Below are positions 1 to 11,811 of a stretch of DNA of 64,000 bases, one piece after another; the first letter of the stretch is position 1, and each line of letters begins with the position of its first letter. The notes under the pieces were generated by a model. It had not been told where the DNA came from and made no database searches. It saw nothing but the letters and a program-made list of their open reading frames with translations. Source of the DNA: Nereocystis luetkeana (Eukaryota > Sar > Phaeophyceae > Laminariales > Laminariaceae); the NCBI GenBank assembly GCA_031213475.1, contig JARUPZ010000004.1, positions 1,931,001 through 1,995,000 of the forward strand, given 5' to 3'. A program made the translations under genes and the position numbers.

Positions 1-580
1 AAACCCGCTGCTGACGACATGCAATTGCCTCACTCGGTGCAAGCATCAGTCACGACTTTACCCGGATGTAACGCTTAGATAAGCAAATGACCCGAGAAAG
101 AGCAGCATTGTAACCCACGACGCGTATAACGGTTTCCTGAACACGCAAGGTTTCGGGCCTGGAAACAGTAAAGGCTCGACGAGCGGTTGCTGATACTAGC
201 CGTTGAGCAGTGCTTCCGCTCGACTTATACACATGTGATTGTCTAAGTAGTGTATGAGCAGCCATCCCATAATGCTGCAGGAGTGTCGCGTAGAAGTCAA
301 GGCCTGTAGCAGGCCTCGAGAGGATCGTCGTCACATATGATTCCGGAAACGCTACCGGTGCTACCGGTACTGCTGTGCACATGGTTTGTGTTTTCTACGG
401 TGTGTGGTGAATAAACTTACGTGGCTTGAGATTTTTTTCGTATGAATGTATCCTTAGATCAACAAGCCCGCATGGTGATTAGGTAAACTCGTAACATTGC
501 ATCATCATAGAGGGGCACACAACCGAATCACTTTGTCTCCTTCCATTCCTGTACCAACTCCCGTACTGCACAACTATCAG
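1..580 (+). other. intron of WSC gene copy 1 (left part outside window)
   Basis: This stretch precedes the acceptor at 579-580 and has no supported coding sequence. It aligns by eye with the corresponding intron of copy 2 at about 30270-30825. Shared blocks include a CCTGGAAACAG segment followed by a GGCTCGAC segment, and a GAGCAGCCAT segment followed by AATGTCGCG or AGTGTCGCG. That makes it intron belonging to the tandem paralogue. The short open frames here are not conserved between the copies. Confidence 0.6.
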
Positions 581-1952
581 CGGCCTTGGAAAACATCCTC
601 TCGTCCAACGGGGGCATCGTCATTCCGTGCGAATCAACGGGAGCCACGGTCACAATCGACTTCAGCGTGCCGGTCGACTCCACGTCTTCTGGATCCATCA
701 CCAAAAAGACGGTCACCTTTTCCGTGACTGACCTTGAGTCTAACCCCACAGACGTCGAGATTATGCTGGACGTGTGCAACAAAGCCCCGGGTGGCAGCAT
801 CATCGTATCCGCGGACTATACCGACGACCAGGGAAACGCTCCCGATCTGTCCCTTCTGACCAACACGGTCGTCGGTAGTGACTTCTGTGCCGCCCCTACT
901 CCGGCTCCCACCCCAGCGCCCACCACAGCGCCTACTGCCAAGCCGACGAAGAAACCCGCCCCAGCGCCCACCCCGGCGCCTACTCCGAAGCCGACCAAAA
1001 AACCCAAGGACGGACCCAAGCGCAGCGAGAACCTCGTCGTTGGGGAGGCAACGGATGCCGACTACCTCGGCTGCTATGTACCCTCGGCTAAAACATCACC
1101 GCTAAATGGCCCCGTGACTACTTGGAGCGACATGACGACGCAGGTGAGAAACAAGTGGGGCCTTAGCCTATCAGTATGAGTGGCAATCCGACGCTTTGGT
1201 TCATTGTTGAGGCGAGATTGAGCGCTGAACCAATACGGGCTGTTCTGTGTTTCAGTTAAAATGCATACAACCACAGGCGCATCAGCAACGAATGACTCCG
1301 TTGCCTCTCTTGCTCACGCATCTGTCACTCAGGCTTGCGCCGAGAGCTGCTTTTGCTTGGGCTGGGAGTACTTCGCAACGGCTAACGGTTCAGGTAAAGT
1401 TTGTAGCCGATGGTTAGTTTTCAGTGAATTGTAAATCATACACCAGGGTATATATTGACTTCAATACTAAACTGCTCTAAACTTTGCTTGTGCTGTAGTC
1501 TAGGCGAAAATACGAAAACAAAATTGTAAACATTGTTCCACGGAAGTAGTTGCCTCATGGCCGACTATAGTCTTGATTAAGCGTGGCTCAAAATAGTGTC
1601 CATGCAATTCACAAGCAATTCGAAGTATTGTTGCAGAAGAGTACAGCGGCAGGTCCCCCGGTCGATTGAAGCCATCTCGATTCAAGTAGCTGCAGGTGTG
1701 TCTGTCGTCTCCGTTCCTAATCGGACTGAAAAATAACTACTTCTGCTATGGCTCCGTTCCAACGTGACCTCGTCTCCAGAATGCCACTGCGGTAGTGCCG
1801 AGCCTAAGAAGAAAAAGAAGAAGGGCGTGTGCGATTACGAGTGCGCCGGAGACAGTACCACTGCGTGCGGAGGCGTCGGCAGCATCAGCGTCTACAAAAG
1901 CAAAGAGGACGATTCGAGTGACTGCGAACAACATGGCAGACTGCGCAAGTAA
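581..1952 (+). CDS. WSC-domain secreted protein, copy 1 (3' exons only)
   Basis: Three exons are visible: 581-1143, 1277-1393 and 1780-1952 (stop TAA 1950-1952). Exon 581-1143 encodes about 100 residues of a predicted beta-rich domain (Cys in VIPC, LDVC and SDFC), then a stalk of PTPAPTP and PKPTKKP repeats, then the start of a WSC domain (YLGCYVP). The next two exons complete the WSC domain with the Cys motifs [24 protein letters not shown] and [15 protein letters not shown] domains are known carbohydrate-binding modules of cell-surface proteins. The vWA and signal-peptide exons of copy 2 have no counterpart here because they would lie left of base 1. The last exon reads about 16 residues past the stop position of copy 2 and ends in a charged tail. 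The 1393/1780 junction keeps frame. The 1143/1277 junction is off by one base in the frame that keeps the cysteines, as it is in copy 2. Pairwise similarity to copy 2 is high over the whole region. Confidence 0.75.
1144..1276 (+). other. intron in WSC gene copy 1
   Basis: The donor is CAG|GTGAGA and an acceptor ACAACCACAG| precedes GCGCATCA. A second good acceptor (TGTGTTTCAG|) lies at 1255. Both acceptors need one leftover base to enter the Cys-containing frame, whereas the donor leaves none, so the exact junction is unresolved. Confidence 0.5.
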
Positions 1953-2389
1953 CTGTGATCACTTCTCTAGGTTAAACACTCCGGCAGTACACCAAATATT
2001 CGAGCAATGCGTGTCCTCTTTGTGGTGGATATCTGCCGTGGTAGAGAAAGTGCAGTCGATGGCATAGACCATCGGCAGCAGGAATTGGCACCGCCGAGTT
2101 CGCCATCATTGTGACCTACTACGTCTGTGATTGGCAGCCAAGGCTTAACTCATTGAGGTGGGCAGATAGTCTACTGCTGTTGGTATGAGATATACATGGA
2201 TGCTGTTCGCGTCATACGCTTCGGGCGAAGGAATGAATGGAAGGTGGAGGCATAGGTCGCATCACCTCTATGTCTGTAGTTTCGACGACGCGGTTGCTGC
2301 GAACTTTTCAGAACCCTTGACGGACGAAGTTTTGGTTGTGGTCGTATAGTACGGAGTCAACTCGTATACGCATTGGCTTCGCTGACCCA

Positions 2390-3480
2390 ATCCGCTTCGG
2401 AACAAAGCCTGTCTACAAATATATATCGTCAGCAGCGCGTCGGCGCGGAATTCGATATATCGGGGCTCTATAATGTTTGCAGGCTTATATCGTTTCAGAA
2501 TGGAACATATTGCTACTGGGGGCTTGGTAAACCATTTGCGTATTGTGAGATGCGGAGCTGAGCGAACACCGTGCGTTTGCTCCATGTGTCTATCCGATCA
2601 TAACGTCACCCAAAAATGCTTCGGGCCCTATCCAGAGGGTGATGGACTCATTTTCGAGTGGAGACGTGGTCGGCATCAGAGTATCCCAACTTAGACAATG
2701 TTGACACGGTTGCCGTAAATTGCGATCAATACTGTGTGGATACTGCTGTAGGTGTGTACTTGATGCTTTTGGTTTTTCTTACGATCGCTGTTGGTTTTGC
2801 GGGGTCCTTCTATCTCTAATCAAGGCCTGTCTGAGAAAGGTATCGTCAGCAGCGTTGCGGCGGGGAATGCGCCTCATCAAGGCTATGCCAGCGTGTATGG
2901 TATCAGTATACAACGAGGTGTTACGGGGAGGGGCTCATGTACGATACGTGCATTAGTTGATGCAGAGCGGAACGAGCGACTCGCGTATGATCCGGGAGTA
3001 TTTCTGATGATAACACCAACTGGAACGCTTTCGAGGTCTACCCTGGGAACGAAGGACTCAATGCCCACTTGAGGCGTCGTCAACGTCAGTGTCCCTCAAT
3101 GTGGGCATTATGGTTGGTCCGAAGTGGGGTAACCCCTTAGAGGATACTGCAGTAGTTGTGTATTCATTTTCTTGATTGTACTGATAAGTGTTTTGGTTTG
3201 GCTAACTATGTCGGTACCGGAACGAGGCCCGTTCGCAGAACGTGCCAATAGCAGCTTGTCGGCATGGTAATATTATTATCAGGTCTACATTTGGCGTTGT
3301 AGGGCATACCGTGCCAGTCTAGAACGACGTGTTAAAGGGGGCCACCGTCTAGGATGTTCGCATCTGGCATTGATTAGCGGAACGAGCACCTGGCGCCTAC
3401 TTCAAGCATGCACCCAATGATAACGCCACCTGCAACTAATGACAGTTCTTTATGCATTTTGTACACTGATGAATAAGATT
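2390..3480 (+). repeat. ~410-bp tandem repeat downstream of WSC copy 1
   Basis: Three diverged units are recognised by recurring landmarks: a GAACAAAGCCTGTCT-like block at about 2400, 2816 and 3220, each followed by an ATCGTCAGCAGCG-like block. Spacing is about 417 and 403 bases. The same array, with about 417-421-base spacing, follows copy 2 at 32.6-33.7 kb, so it predates the segmental duplication. Short open frames such as 2791-3072 span unit boundaries and are not conserved. Confidence 0.6.
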
Positions 3481-3519
3481 CATATTTCAATAACATTAAT
3501 GAGGAAGTTCCCACGCTCA

Positions 3520-4760
3520 CTCTAAAGCTACCATGTTTTAGTTTGCACCACACGCGGCATGCCCACGTTTACAGGTCTACATGACGTAGGCCTCGCGTAC
3601 TGAGAGTTATACGGAGAGGTCCCTAGGATGGATTTTACTACATGTCTTCAATAGGCTGGTGTTCTGCGCTCGGTCGAAGTATATATGTAATACCTCATGT
3701 GCGGGTCAGCAACCTCGACTGAGCGCTATTTAAAAAATCTACGAGCTCGTTGTTTTTGCCAGTTTTTTTTATGGCTGTGTCGTGTTGTACGTGCAGTTGA
3801 ATAAAATGGGCTGGTGTGCGGTGGCTTTGTTGTATAACGAGGCACCACGAACGACCTGCGCTGTGCTGCGGGTTGTCAATACTTGTGCTGCAGATGTTCC
3901 AGCCTATTTCGTTTGAGAATAATTGCTTCTCACCTGGCGGGTTCAGTTAGGTTGGACTCCTGAGGTCAACTTTGGCCGTCAATACTCAGGACACATTTCC
4001 GCCCTGGAATGTTAAACTGGGACACATATGACATCCTCAACCCAACACCACTCGACTGGTGCGACATGCCGTTACCTCAAACGTTATAGCACAGGTGTGT
4101 GAACCCGGCACGTGCGCAAGCGGTGTCTCACGGATTCCTCAGCACCTCGTGGCTCGGGCCGGACCGGGCTGGGCTAGTCTTTCTAACTTCGTACTCATAC
4201 AGGCCGCCGTTCTCTCAAACTCGCTTTGACCGGGCGAGGCCAGGGCTTTTTGCGATTGGAACCTCACGGGCCGGGTCTGGATGGGCCGGCCGCCCCCCTC
4301 ACCCGTGCGAGTACCCGCGAAGACCCCTGAAATATTGACGGCACGTCTCATGTACATTTCCACATAATAACTTGTGTCTAGTCACTATGGCGAGTTGAAG
4401 CCGTAGTCGCCACATAATGTCACCGCACGTCTCTCACTGTACCAGTGCCACCATAGATGCACCCTGATTCCAACAGCTACCTTCCACTTTATTTAGTAGA
4501 ACAGGGACTGGTGCTCGGGTTGAGATCGCACCCAATATCCCGGAGACGATTCGCTCAAGGAGCTCCATTCCCGAGCCGAAACCTGACTCTTTGCAACGAA
4601 AACTATGCAGGCCAACAAACAGTCACAACGGCAAGGCAATTCGAATACGGTTGTAAACCATCGGTGATGTTCGAATAATATTAGGTCAAGAAGCCCGGTC
4701 GGTCTGAAATATTTTGATCACAGAGCGTTAATCCAATCATCGCACGCCTTTACGGGTCAT
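3520..4760 (+). repeat. segmental duplication flank, copy 1
   Basis: This aligns in direct orientation with about 37560-38790. Landmarks include TGCCCACGT followed by GGTCTACATGA or TGTCTACGTGA, a GC-rich stretch rich in GGGCCGG and CCGGGC, and GGACATTTCGA-like versus GGTCATTTCGA sequence near the end. In copy 1 it follows the tandem units directly. In copy 2 it is separated from them by about 3 kb carrying the recombinase element. No gene is supported. Confidence 0.55.
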
Positions 4761-5794
4761 TTCGAGAAGCGCATTACTATCTAAACTGCGTTTTAATCCG
4801 AGTATAGAGTGTTGCTAATTATGCCTATTATAAGCAGTGCGTAACACGGACATATTCTGCGCTTCGCCCCTAAAGGCAATCACAAAATTCCAGGCATAAC
4901 AACACATCCCAACTTTCTCCGTACTATTGACCACGGATAAACAAAGTTTTGTGTTTGTCAAAATACAACGGTAATCGCAATTCCCATTTCCAAATACTTT
5001 CATACGGTTATCACGATACAGGTACTAAATCTCTATCTCGATGTTAGTATCGATATTAAAAACTATTTGATAACATGTTGACTATGATACCAAAAAAAGC
5101 AATATAGAATATCAAGCTGGACAAAAAACCCAACCGAATCAATAGCACTGTCTTCACACTGCCCCATACCATCGGCCCCCCTGTTGTGTGCTCCATTGGA
5201 ACCTAACAAAAAACGAATCTGATACAGTACAGAACAACTCGACTCGAATCATCGCAGCCCCCTTGCGATGCACTCTGCAAGGATAAAACATACATGGCCA
5301 CAAAATAGAGCAGCGTATTTCCAAATTACGATAGGTAAACCCGTACGTGTTTCTCCGGTACGCAATTGACCAATGGCCAAAGTGTCGGACACGTTTTATG
5401 AAGAGCATCGGCATCCCCAACTTATGCAAGAACCGTAGTCCACGCGTGGGTACCCCCCATCAGATTATTTTCATTCCCTAGGAGCTACGAGATTCGCATA
5501 TATATGCGTAGTCGTACTTCTCTAAGTTTGAAATTTCTACACAGATACCAGGTTTATATTAAGAAAGTCTGTATGCAAAAGACAAAGTCCCACGTACTCG
5601 TATATCACAAACTAATTTCTTCAAAATCTCCAGAAACAATACCAGATATTGGCATCACGACACTTTCTTCATACGGCTGCGTTTAAACATAACGATCCAG
5701 TGTGCAACGGTTCGAGGAAAAATACAGCATGCTGTTCTTTCAACCCTACGTGTTGGACATCTCAGTCGTCCGGTTAGCCACAAGCTCCAGGCAT
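4761..5794. other. no gene seen
   Basis: AT-leaning sequence. The open frames here are short, start at arbitrary positions and show no recognisable domain or flanking splice pattern. Confidence 0.5.
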
Positions 5795-5870
5795 CTGCGT
5801 ACAAGCAGACAACGCTACGCAGGTACCAGCGCCTGCGTACAAGCAGACAACGCTACGCAGGTACCAGCGC
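5795..5870 (+). repeat. perfect 38-bp tandem duplication
   Basis: The 38-base unit beginning CTGCGTACAAGCAGAC and ending GTACCAGCGC occurs twice head to tail (5795-5832 and 5833-5870) with no mismatch. This implies a recent event, because other repeats nearby are diverged. It lies within an open frame (5702-6172) that has no other support. Confidence 0.95.
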
Positions 5871-7249
5871 ACATATTACTCCACCAGCCACATATCTCCT
5901 GTCAGAAGCCTTGCGTGCATAGTCCACATTGGTGTGTGACGTTTTATGCTTCGCAATATTACTTCCACAGAATTGTACAGCCTGCGATGGAAGATCGCCA
6001 TCGTGCTATCCTGTACGGACAATACCCACCCCGCCTGTTTGATAGAAAATATAGATTTCATCGTGTGGTTGATACAGCAGTGGTACATTGCACGATACCA
6101 ATATCCTCCCGATTACCTAAATTGTATATCGCCTTGCCGATGATAACTAGTTGTCCACTGCCGACAAAATAGCAGTGGCCAGGTATACCCACATATATAT
6201 GCTCTTCATTTTCCCTGATAATATCCTAGTGTAGCCGAGTCCAAGCGCTCGTTCTTGTGTCGAGTGAGGCAGCACCCCGGCCGCTCTGGAAGCCCACACC
6301 CCCACCAGCACGCCATTATTTACCACTAACACGTCTGCTGTTGTTCGGTATGTCTCGGTACTGATGTTCTATGCTGCCCTTTGGTGCTCCGAGCCGCTTG
6401 CTGCTTCCGCTACGTACATGCATTCGCATATATCTCGTACGGTCATAGTTCTTGAAGTACGTACCTGTCAATCGGAACTGGCACCACAGTAGACCGAGGC
6501 CCCCGCCTTGGTGTACCAGATCATAAAACTGCGTAACTTGGATGCCTACCCTGCTTCGTGCAAACCACCTCGCCATTGTCAGACGTGTACCCTCCTAATG
6601 CACAGCCCGTTGCTGCTGCTGTAACCCCGGCATTCGTGGTTTGGACCAGATGTTTAAAGTAAGATTAGGCCGGTATTGCTGTGTCCACTCTGGAGTTACG
6701 AACCGGCACGCTGCTCACGTGTTCGTCGGCCGCTCAGTCGCCTGTGGCACACTGGGCGCGCGTGCCCTTTTTGTCATCTGACTAACTCCTTCCGAGCTGA
6801 GGCGGAAGCGCCCAGTTCCTCTCGCTTGTGGCTTTCGTATTAGAGTCTGATATGAAGCAGACTCAAGTTCAAACAGGCGACGCTTCGCTCCGAGGCAAAT
6901 TAAGAACCAATTCTTCAACATATATGGAACGAGTGCTCTATTCGATATTTTACAAAGTACAAGGTTCCTCTTTGGAATGTGGGTGGCATCAAATCCGTTG
7001 TGTGTCGCAAGTTGAAAAGGGAGACGCAGGTAAAACCCTCGCACCTCTGTTTTGAGTAAAAGTGATCTCGGAGAAAACTGAGTCATGGGCTACTGATATT
7101 TTTCTAAAAGCGAAAAGTAGTAGTCTAGTCTTCGACGCTCTCGCATGTCTGGGCGCATACCTGGTAGGAGACATGGATTACTGTATCGCCCTAAAGAAAA
7201 GCGTAGAACCGAAATTGAAGGGGTGTGCATCATCCAGGAATTTATCACC
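5871..7249. other. no gene seen
   Basis: Only short open frames on both strands, overlapping one another. No recognised domain, RNA gene or repeat structure. Confidence 0.45.
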
Positions 7250-8060
7250 TGGGTGGGATCTGTATCATCGATGTAGGATAGGTGATCCTTGATGATCTGA
7301 ACACCTCTACGGGGTCGGGTCTGCACGATGTGCATGAACCTAACCCTAGCCCTAGTCGAACATACGTGTGCCGTCATTAACTAACTGATGAAGAGCTTTG
7401 CGTGGGTGGGTCCGCATGATCCAAACGATCTGTACGATCTGCAGGGTCTGTATATTGTAGATGTATCACTCTTTTCCTTGGCGGTGATATCTATCTGCTT
7501 GGTCTTTATGATTGCACTTGCGTGCCGGGTGGGATGATCTGAATGCAATGTATGCATGATGTGGAGGATCTGCATGATCGATTATCTACACCCTCCAACT
7601 GGTAGTTTGCCTGGAGAGACAGGTATGTTCCGTATCAGTTCCACTTGTATGCCAGGTGGGATCTGGTTGATCTAAAAAACATGTTAATGTTTAACCGGGA
7701 GGGATCTGTCTGATTATAGTTTTCCTAGATGTGTACCCGAGTAGAATATGTGTGAGCAGTACAATCAGTACAGTTTGACCGGGATGGCATCTGTCCGATC
7801 TGCCGATCTATACATCTTTAGCGAGATAGGGATTGTACGATCTGCATGATCTGCACATAACATGTTTATTGGTGGGTGTCATTGATCTGTAGGATCTGTA
7901 TAATCTGCAGGATCTGTATAATCTGCAGGATCTGTATGATCTACATGAGTGAAATCTGTGTGATCTAAATGATCTGTACATATTAACCGGGATACGATCT
8001 GTACGATTTGGAGGATCTGTATCATCTGCGGGATGTCTGTATGATCCGGAGAATCTGCAA
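7250..8060 (+). repeat. GATCTGYA-type minisatellite
   Basis: A degenerate ~10-11-base unit, GATCTGYAYG/GATCTGTAT, recurs through this stretch. It is densest at 7885-8055, where units are nearly head to tail (GATCTGTATAATCTGCAG). Looser copies lie back to about 7250. The open frame on the minus strand (7879-8169) is a Thr-Asp-Pro-like translation of the repeat and not an independent gene signal. Confidence 0.75.
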
Positions 8061-8445
8061 ATACTGGGTACTTCTCACTTATTTCAGCATGATTATTAAT
8101 AGCAACAACGAGAGCAGCAAGATAAGCAACCGCGTGGCACGGGCCAAAACAAAATAAGGGCAGCAGCAAGGAACAGCAACCTGTGCCCGCAACAGCAGTA
8201 GTAATAGCAGCTATACCGCTACTGTGGGTAGGAGCAGTAGCGGCAGCAACAACAGGAGTGTTAGCAGAATATTAAGCAAACCGCGTGACACGGGTACATT
8301 GTACAAAAGGCAGTAAACACTCGTCTACAATACAACACGCAACGCTCTACGTGGTGCGAAGATCCGACAAAAGGTTATTCGCACCGATATATTCAAAAAG
8401 AAAAACACTAATACCATACGTAATTCATTGTGTACCGCGGCATTG

Positions 8446-8661
8446 ATGGTAGGTATCGCTAGTGAGGGACGGGCCAAGGGCCGACGCGTTGGAACCGGCC
8501 TCGAGGCCTGCACCGGCACATACTTTCTCTCCGTCGACCGCCCTTTTAGTGCAAGGCCACAGCGTCGTTAGGCCATACAGCGGAACATGGTGTCTCGCAA
8601 CGTGTATGGTATGTCTCGGTAGTGAGGGACGGGCCACCGGCCGACGCGTTGGCGACGTGGT
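8446..8661 (+). repeat. direct duplication with AGTGAGGGACGGGCCA core
   Basis: A ~50-base block at 8446-8498 recurs at 8608-8661. Both carry AGTGAGGGACGGGCCA followed by GGCCGACGCGTTGG, with a few substitutions. The second copy leads directly into the CAG-rich array. Confidence 0.8.
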
Positions 8662-8664
8662 GGA

Positions 8665-9395
8665 TACAGCGTGTTCTCACGTCTTGTGGCGAAGCAGAGC
8701 ACACGAGCACTCAGCAGCAGCAGCAGCAACATTCAGCAGCACTCGAGCAACACTCGATTCGAGCAGCACGCGTACGCTTGTTGTTGCTGTTCTTGTACTG
8801 CTGCGTACTGCTCGAGCAGGACTCGAGCGCACGAGCATGAGTAGGTGTCAAGCCTAGTGCACCGCAACAAAAACGACACGTCACCACGATCACTCGATTG
8901 CTTGACTAAACAAATTATTCCATGTACGAGGTGGATACAGCGTGTTCTCATGTCTTGTGGCCAAGCAGTCACGAGCACACGAGCACTCAGCAGCGGCAGC
9001 AGCAGCAGTACTCAGCAGCACTCGAGCAACACTCGATTCGAGCAGCACTCGAGCGACACTCGATTCGAGCAGCACTCGTACGCCTGTTGTTGCTGTTCAT
9101 GTACTGCTGCGTACTGCTCGAGCAGAACTCGAGCGCACGAGCACAAGTAGGTGTCAAGCCAATTGCACCGCAAAAACAAGGACCCGGGACCACGATCATT
9201 CGAGCGCTCAAGCCCAACGAACACGAGACAAACACGAGCACGGCGTGGCCAGGCAGTCACGGGCCCACGACCACCCAGCAGCAACAGCAGCAGTAGCAAC
9301 ACCCAGCGGCCCTGGAGCAACACTCGACTAGAGCAGCACTTATACGCCTGTTGTTGCTGTTGCGAACTCGAGCAGCACTGCTGTGTGCTGTAGTT
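8665..9395 (+). repeat. ~250-bp CAG/ACTCGAG-rich tandem units
   Basis: Three diverged units start near 8669, 8938 and 9240. Each runs from GCGTGTTCTCA or GCGTGGCC through a GAGCACTCAGCAGCAGC run and CGAGCAACACTCGA to TGTTGTTGCTGTT. Units one and two share the tail ACTGCTCGAGCA followed by GAGTAGGTGTCAAGCC or CAAGTAGGTGTCAAGCC. The units contain several CTCGAG and TCGA palindromes and have CAG on one side and CTG on the other, so each unit is itself an imperfect inverted repeat. Confidence 0.8.
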
Positions 9396-9715
9396 GCAGT
9401 TGCAGCAAAAAGCGAGAAAAACAAAATCTTTGCAGCTGAAAATACGAAGATCCGGGTTGTAGCTTAAGCCTCTGGATGGCTTTTCGGAAGTGGGACCCCA
9501 TCCCCTGAGTTGCTTGCTGGGTCACGTGACTTTGACCATCTAGAGAATGGGCGACGGAAACCGGCCTGAGCGAGCACTTGCACCGTGCTAACCACGCGGC
9601 CCCCCTGCGGGCCCCGCAGCAGAAATAACGAAAAAAGACCCGCGGCCGAACGAAAAAATGAACTATTCCGGACTAAACGTCCATTTGGTACAAAGTAATA
9701 TGTGCTCCGATATCT

Positions 9716-9835
9716 GGTTTTGTTGTGGAGTCCCGTGCCAACGACATTATCTCGAACCTTCCGCTGGACTATGTGGATGTCAAGAGGGAGAGCGTCGTGT
9801 TGGTGCGCAAGTCAGAGAGCAGCGGACATCACTGA
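9716..9835 (+). pseudogene. possible coding remnant, unrecognised
   Basis: The frame read from 9716 gives a protein-like stretch (GFVVESRANDIISNLPLDYV and on to about 39 residues) and ends at a TGA at 9833-9835. The same frame stays open beyond the stop for about 40 codons. The two other frames here are also open but less protein-like. No start codon or splice site is convincing. I do not recognise the family. It could be an exon remnant or chance. Confidence 0.2.
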
Positions 9836-10149
9836 CAGAGGAAGCTCCAACACGGCCTCTACACAAGCCCTTGGGGGAGTCGCGCAGGTAGTGTGGACAA
9901 GCATAAGCGCACATGTAACGATGTGAGGTCAACAGCGACTCACCCGAACTGCATCCGCGCTCCACACATTAAGCATATCCGCGTCCGACTCCTAATCCGA
10001 GGCATTCACTGCCTGACAAAGACTGTATTCCATTTCCGGGGGTCCGGTTTCAAGTTGCGGTTAGAAGCGATAAGGACTTAGCCGTTCGACTACCTCGTTA
10101 GCTGCGGAAGAACTACGCTCCCCTTTAGTACAGTCATTGCGATAATGAA

Positions 10150-10389
10150 GTGAGAGATCCAGAGGGGAAAGAGGTGCTACATAGTTTGACCCCGTTGGGG
10201 CTGGATGCCTTCATTGCAGACTGGCATGTCTTCAACCCGCTGTTTGCAATCGGCCCAGCCCCCGTCTCAGTCAAACCTCGTGCGCCTCTCTCACCCCGCG
10301 AGACCTTGACCCTGCTCCAGATAGGTTTAGGAACCAGGAAGGGTTTCAGCGGGGGTCCTATTTACGATTTGCGAGACCAATACCCCTGA
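10150..10389 (+). pseudogene. possible coding remnant ending GFSGGPIYD
   Basis: A 79-codon open frame without an ATG reads as plausible protein. Near its end is TRKGFSGGPIYDLR. That resembles the G-x-S-G-G-P signature around the catalytic Ser of trypsin-like serine peptidases, but no His or Asp box is visible and the frame is too short for a peptidase. It sits just left of repeat family R1. It may be a fragment or chance similarity. Confidence 0.15.
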
Positions 10390-10446
10390 GTACGCTATAT
10401 CGACAACAACTTGCTGGTGTGACCCTCCGCCATATGGATGTCTGTA

Positions 10447-10790
10447 GTATATTGCTTCGATATTTGCATCATGCTTGGGGGGATGTTACGGATCAAGACC
10501 CGTTCAGTAGTTACGACGATGCCGGCGTTTTTAAACAATGGGGGCTGCGTTAGTCACGTCACCTCCTTATTTTGTGGATCAACGCTTTTGTCACCCCTTC
10601 GCGCTTCACTCGGTGCTTGCTCTCGACCTGCATATATATACCTGGTATATATACCTGTGTGAAGTTCTCTCGAAGGCCAGACGAGCGCTCTACCGCTATG
10701 GGACACGTACGGGCGCCATTCTCGACTCGATCGGGTCATCGCCAGACTTGAGGTTGATTCGACTGTTCTCAACGTTGCCACCTGTGTCCC
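10447..10790 (-). repeat. dispersed repeat R1, copy a
   Basis: This aligns with the reverse complement of 40100-40445. Shared landmarks are TGCTTGGGGGGATGTTACGG, GTTACGACG, GGACACGTACGGGCG against GAACACGTGCGAGCG, and GCCAGACTTGAGGTTG. Divergence is considerable and internal indels are present. Confidence 0.65.
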
Positions 10791-11706
10791 TGCGCGTTCG
10801 GTGAAGTAGACGTACGCCACGTGCAGCGGTCACGGCACGTGGCTTTGGATCGCTGTTATCGCCGGGCGTGAGATCACGTTTTTCTGTTGTGATCTCTTCT
10901 CCCGAAAGCCTGAAGCAGAGATCAAATGGAGGTATTCTTCGATGGATCATACCCTTTATATGTCAAGAGCTCTTACGTACCTGGTATGTTCGATTTGAGG
11001 GGATAAAGTTCGGTGGGCAGAAATAATCGCATTTTAATTAAAAATGATTACAAGAGATTGGTGTGTGGTGTGTAACGCATATTTAGTTGAGTTGTAAAAC
11101 TGGCACATTTTTTAGAGTGGTTGTGTGGTAGTGTCAGATACTGCGGCTACCTGATGCTATCTTTGAAATAGTTTCACTTTCAGTATTGCCTACGTTTCTT
11201 CACTACTGCCAGTACTTGTTTAACACTATTCAATGCATATATAGGGGACATTCGAACAGGCACACGCCCCATAGCAAGGCATAATCGTGCAGGAACTTGG
11301 TCGACGGTATTGGAGACAGGCACAACGGTCCCGGTACGCCCAAGTTCATCTGTCATGGGTACCTACATCGGCTCTCCAAAGAAGTAAACGAACATGCGAA
11401 CACCCAAACAAACCAAAACCAACTAAACAACAACAGAACCGAGGGCGAGGAATAACACGTCAAACACAGAGAATAACAGCGGACGTAACAACACCATACA
11501 CATACTCGTAGAGACAAAAATCGATATCGGTATTTGTTTACTTTTTTGTTCTCGGATTACTTTTTTTCGCCTGTTTAGTGGGTTGTGAGGGCGTTATCGT
11601 TCTCGTGGAAACACGATATGTGCCTGTCGTGGTTGTATTTAAATTCAAGCCCACCAAGGGTGGGTTCGTCTCTGCTGCGGCAGTTGTTGCCTTCTCCCCA
11701 CTATTA

Positions 11707-11811
11707 TTGTGGGGGACCATATTAAATAGGACCGAATATTGTTAGTAAAAATAGGTAATCATAGTTTGTTTTGTGTGTACCGTAGGTTCTATTTACTGCG
11801 GTCCCCCGTAA
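11707..11811. mobile_element. MITE copy, TA target duplication
   Basis: A 105-base element with terminal inverted repeats TTGTGGGGGACC and (reverse strand) TTACGGGGGACC, continuing into ATTAAATAGGACC and GTAAATAGAACC. It is flanked on both sides by TA. The interior is AT-rich and has no coding capacity. It belongs to the same family as 15029-15137 and 55429-55534. TA target duplication and small size fit a Tc1/mariner-type non-autonomous element. No transposase is visible in this window. Confidence 0.85.

Noticed and set aside
816..1019. Minus-strand Gly/Val-rich open frame opposite the stalk of WSC copy 1
   Set aside because: It is the antisense of the PTPAPTP/PKPTKK stalk repeats. The plus-strand frame has domain and splice support.
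5702..6172. 156-codon open frame spanning the 38-bp duplication
   Set aside because: The duplication is 38 bp (not a multiple of 3), so it shifts frame within the supposed protein. No domain or splice signals support it.
7879..8060. CRISPR-like regular repeats
   Set aside because: Units are ~10 bp, contiguous and degenerate, with no unique spacers. The host is evidently eukaryotic.
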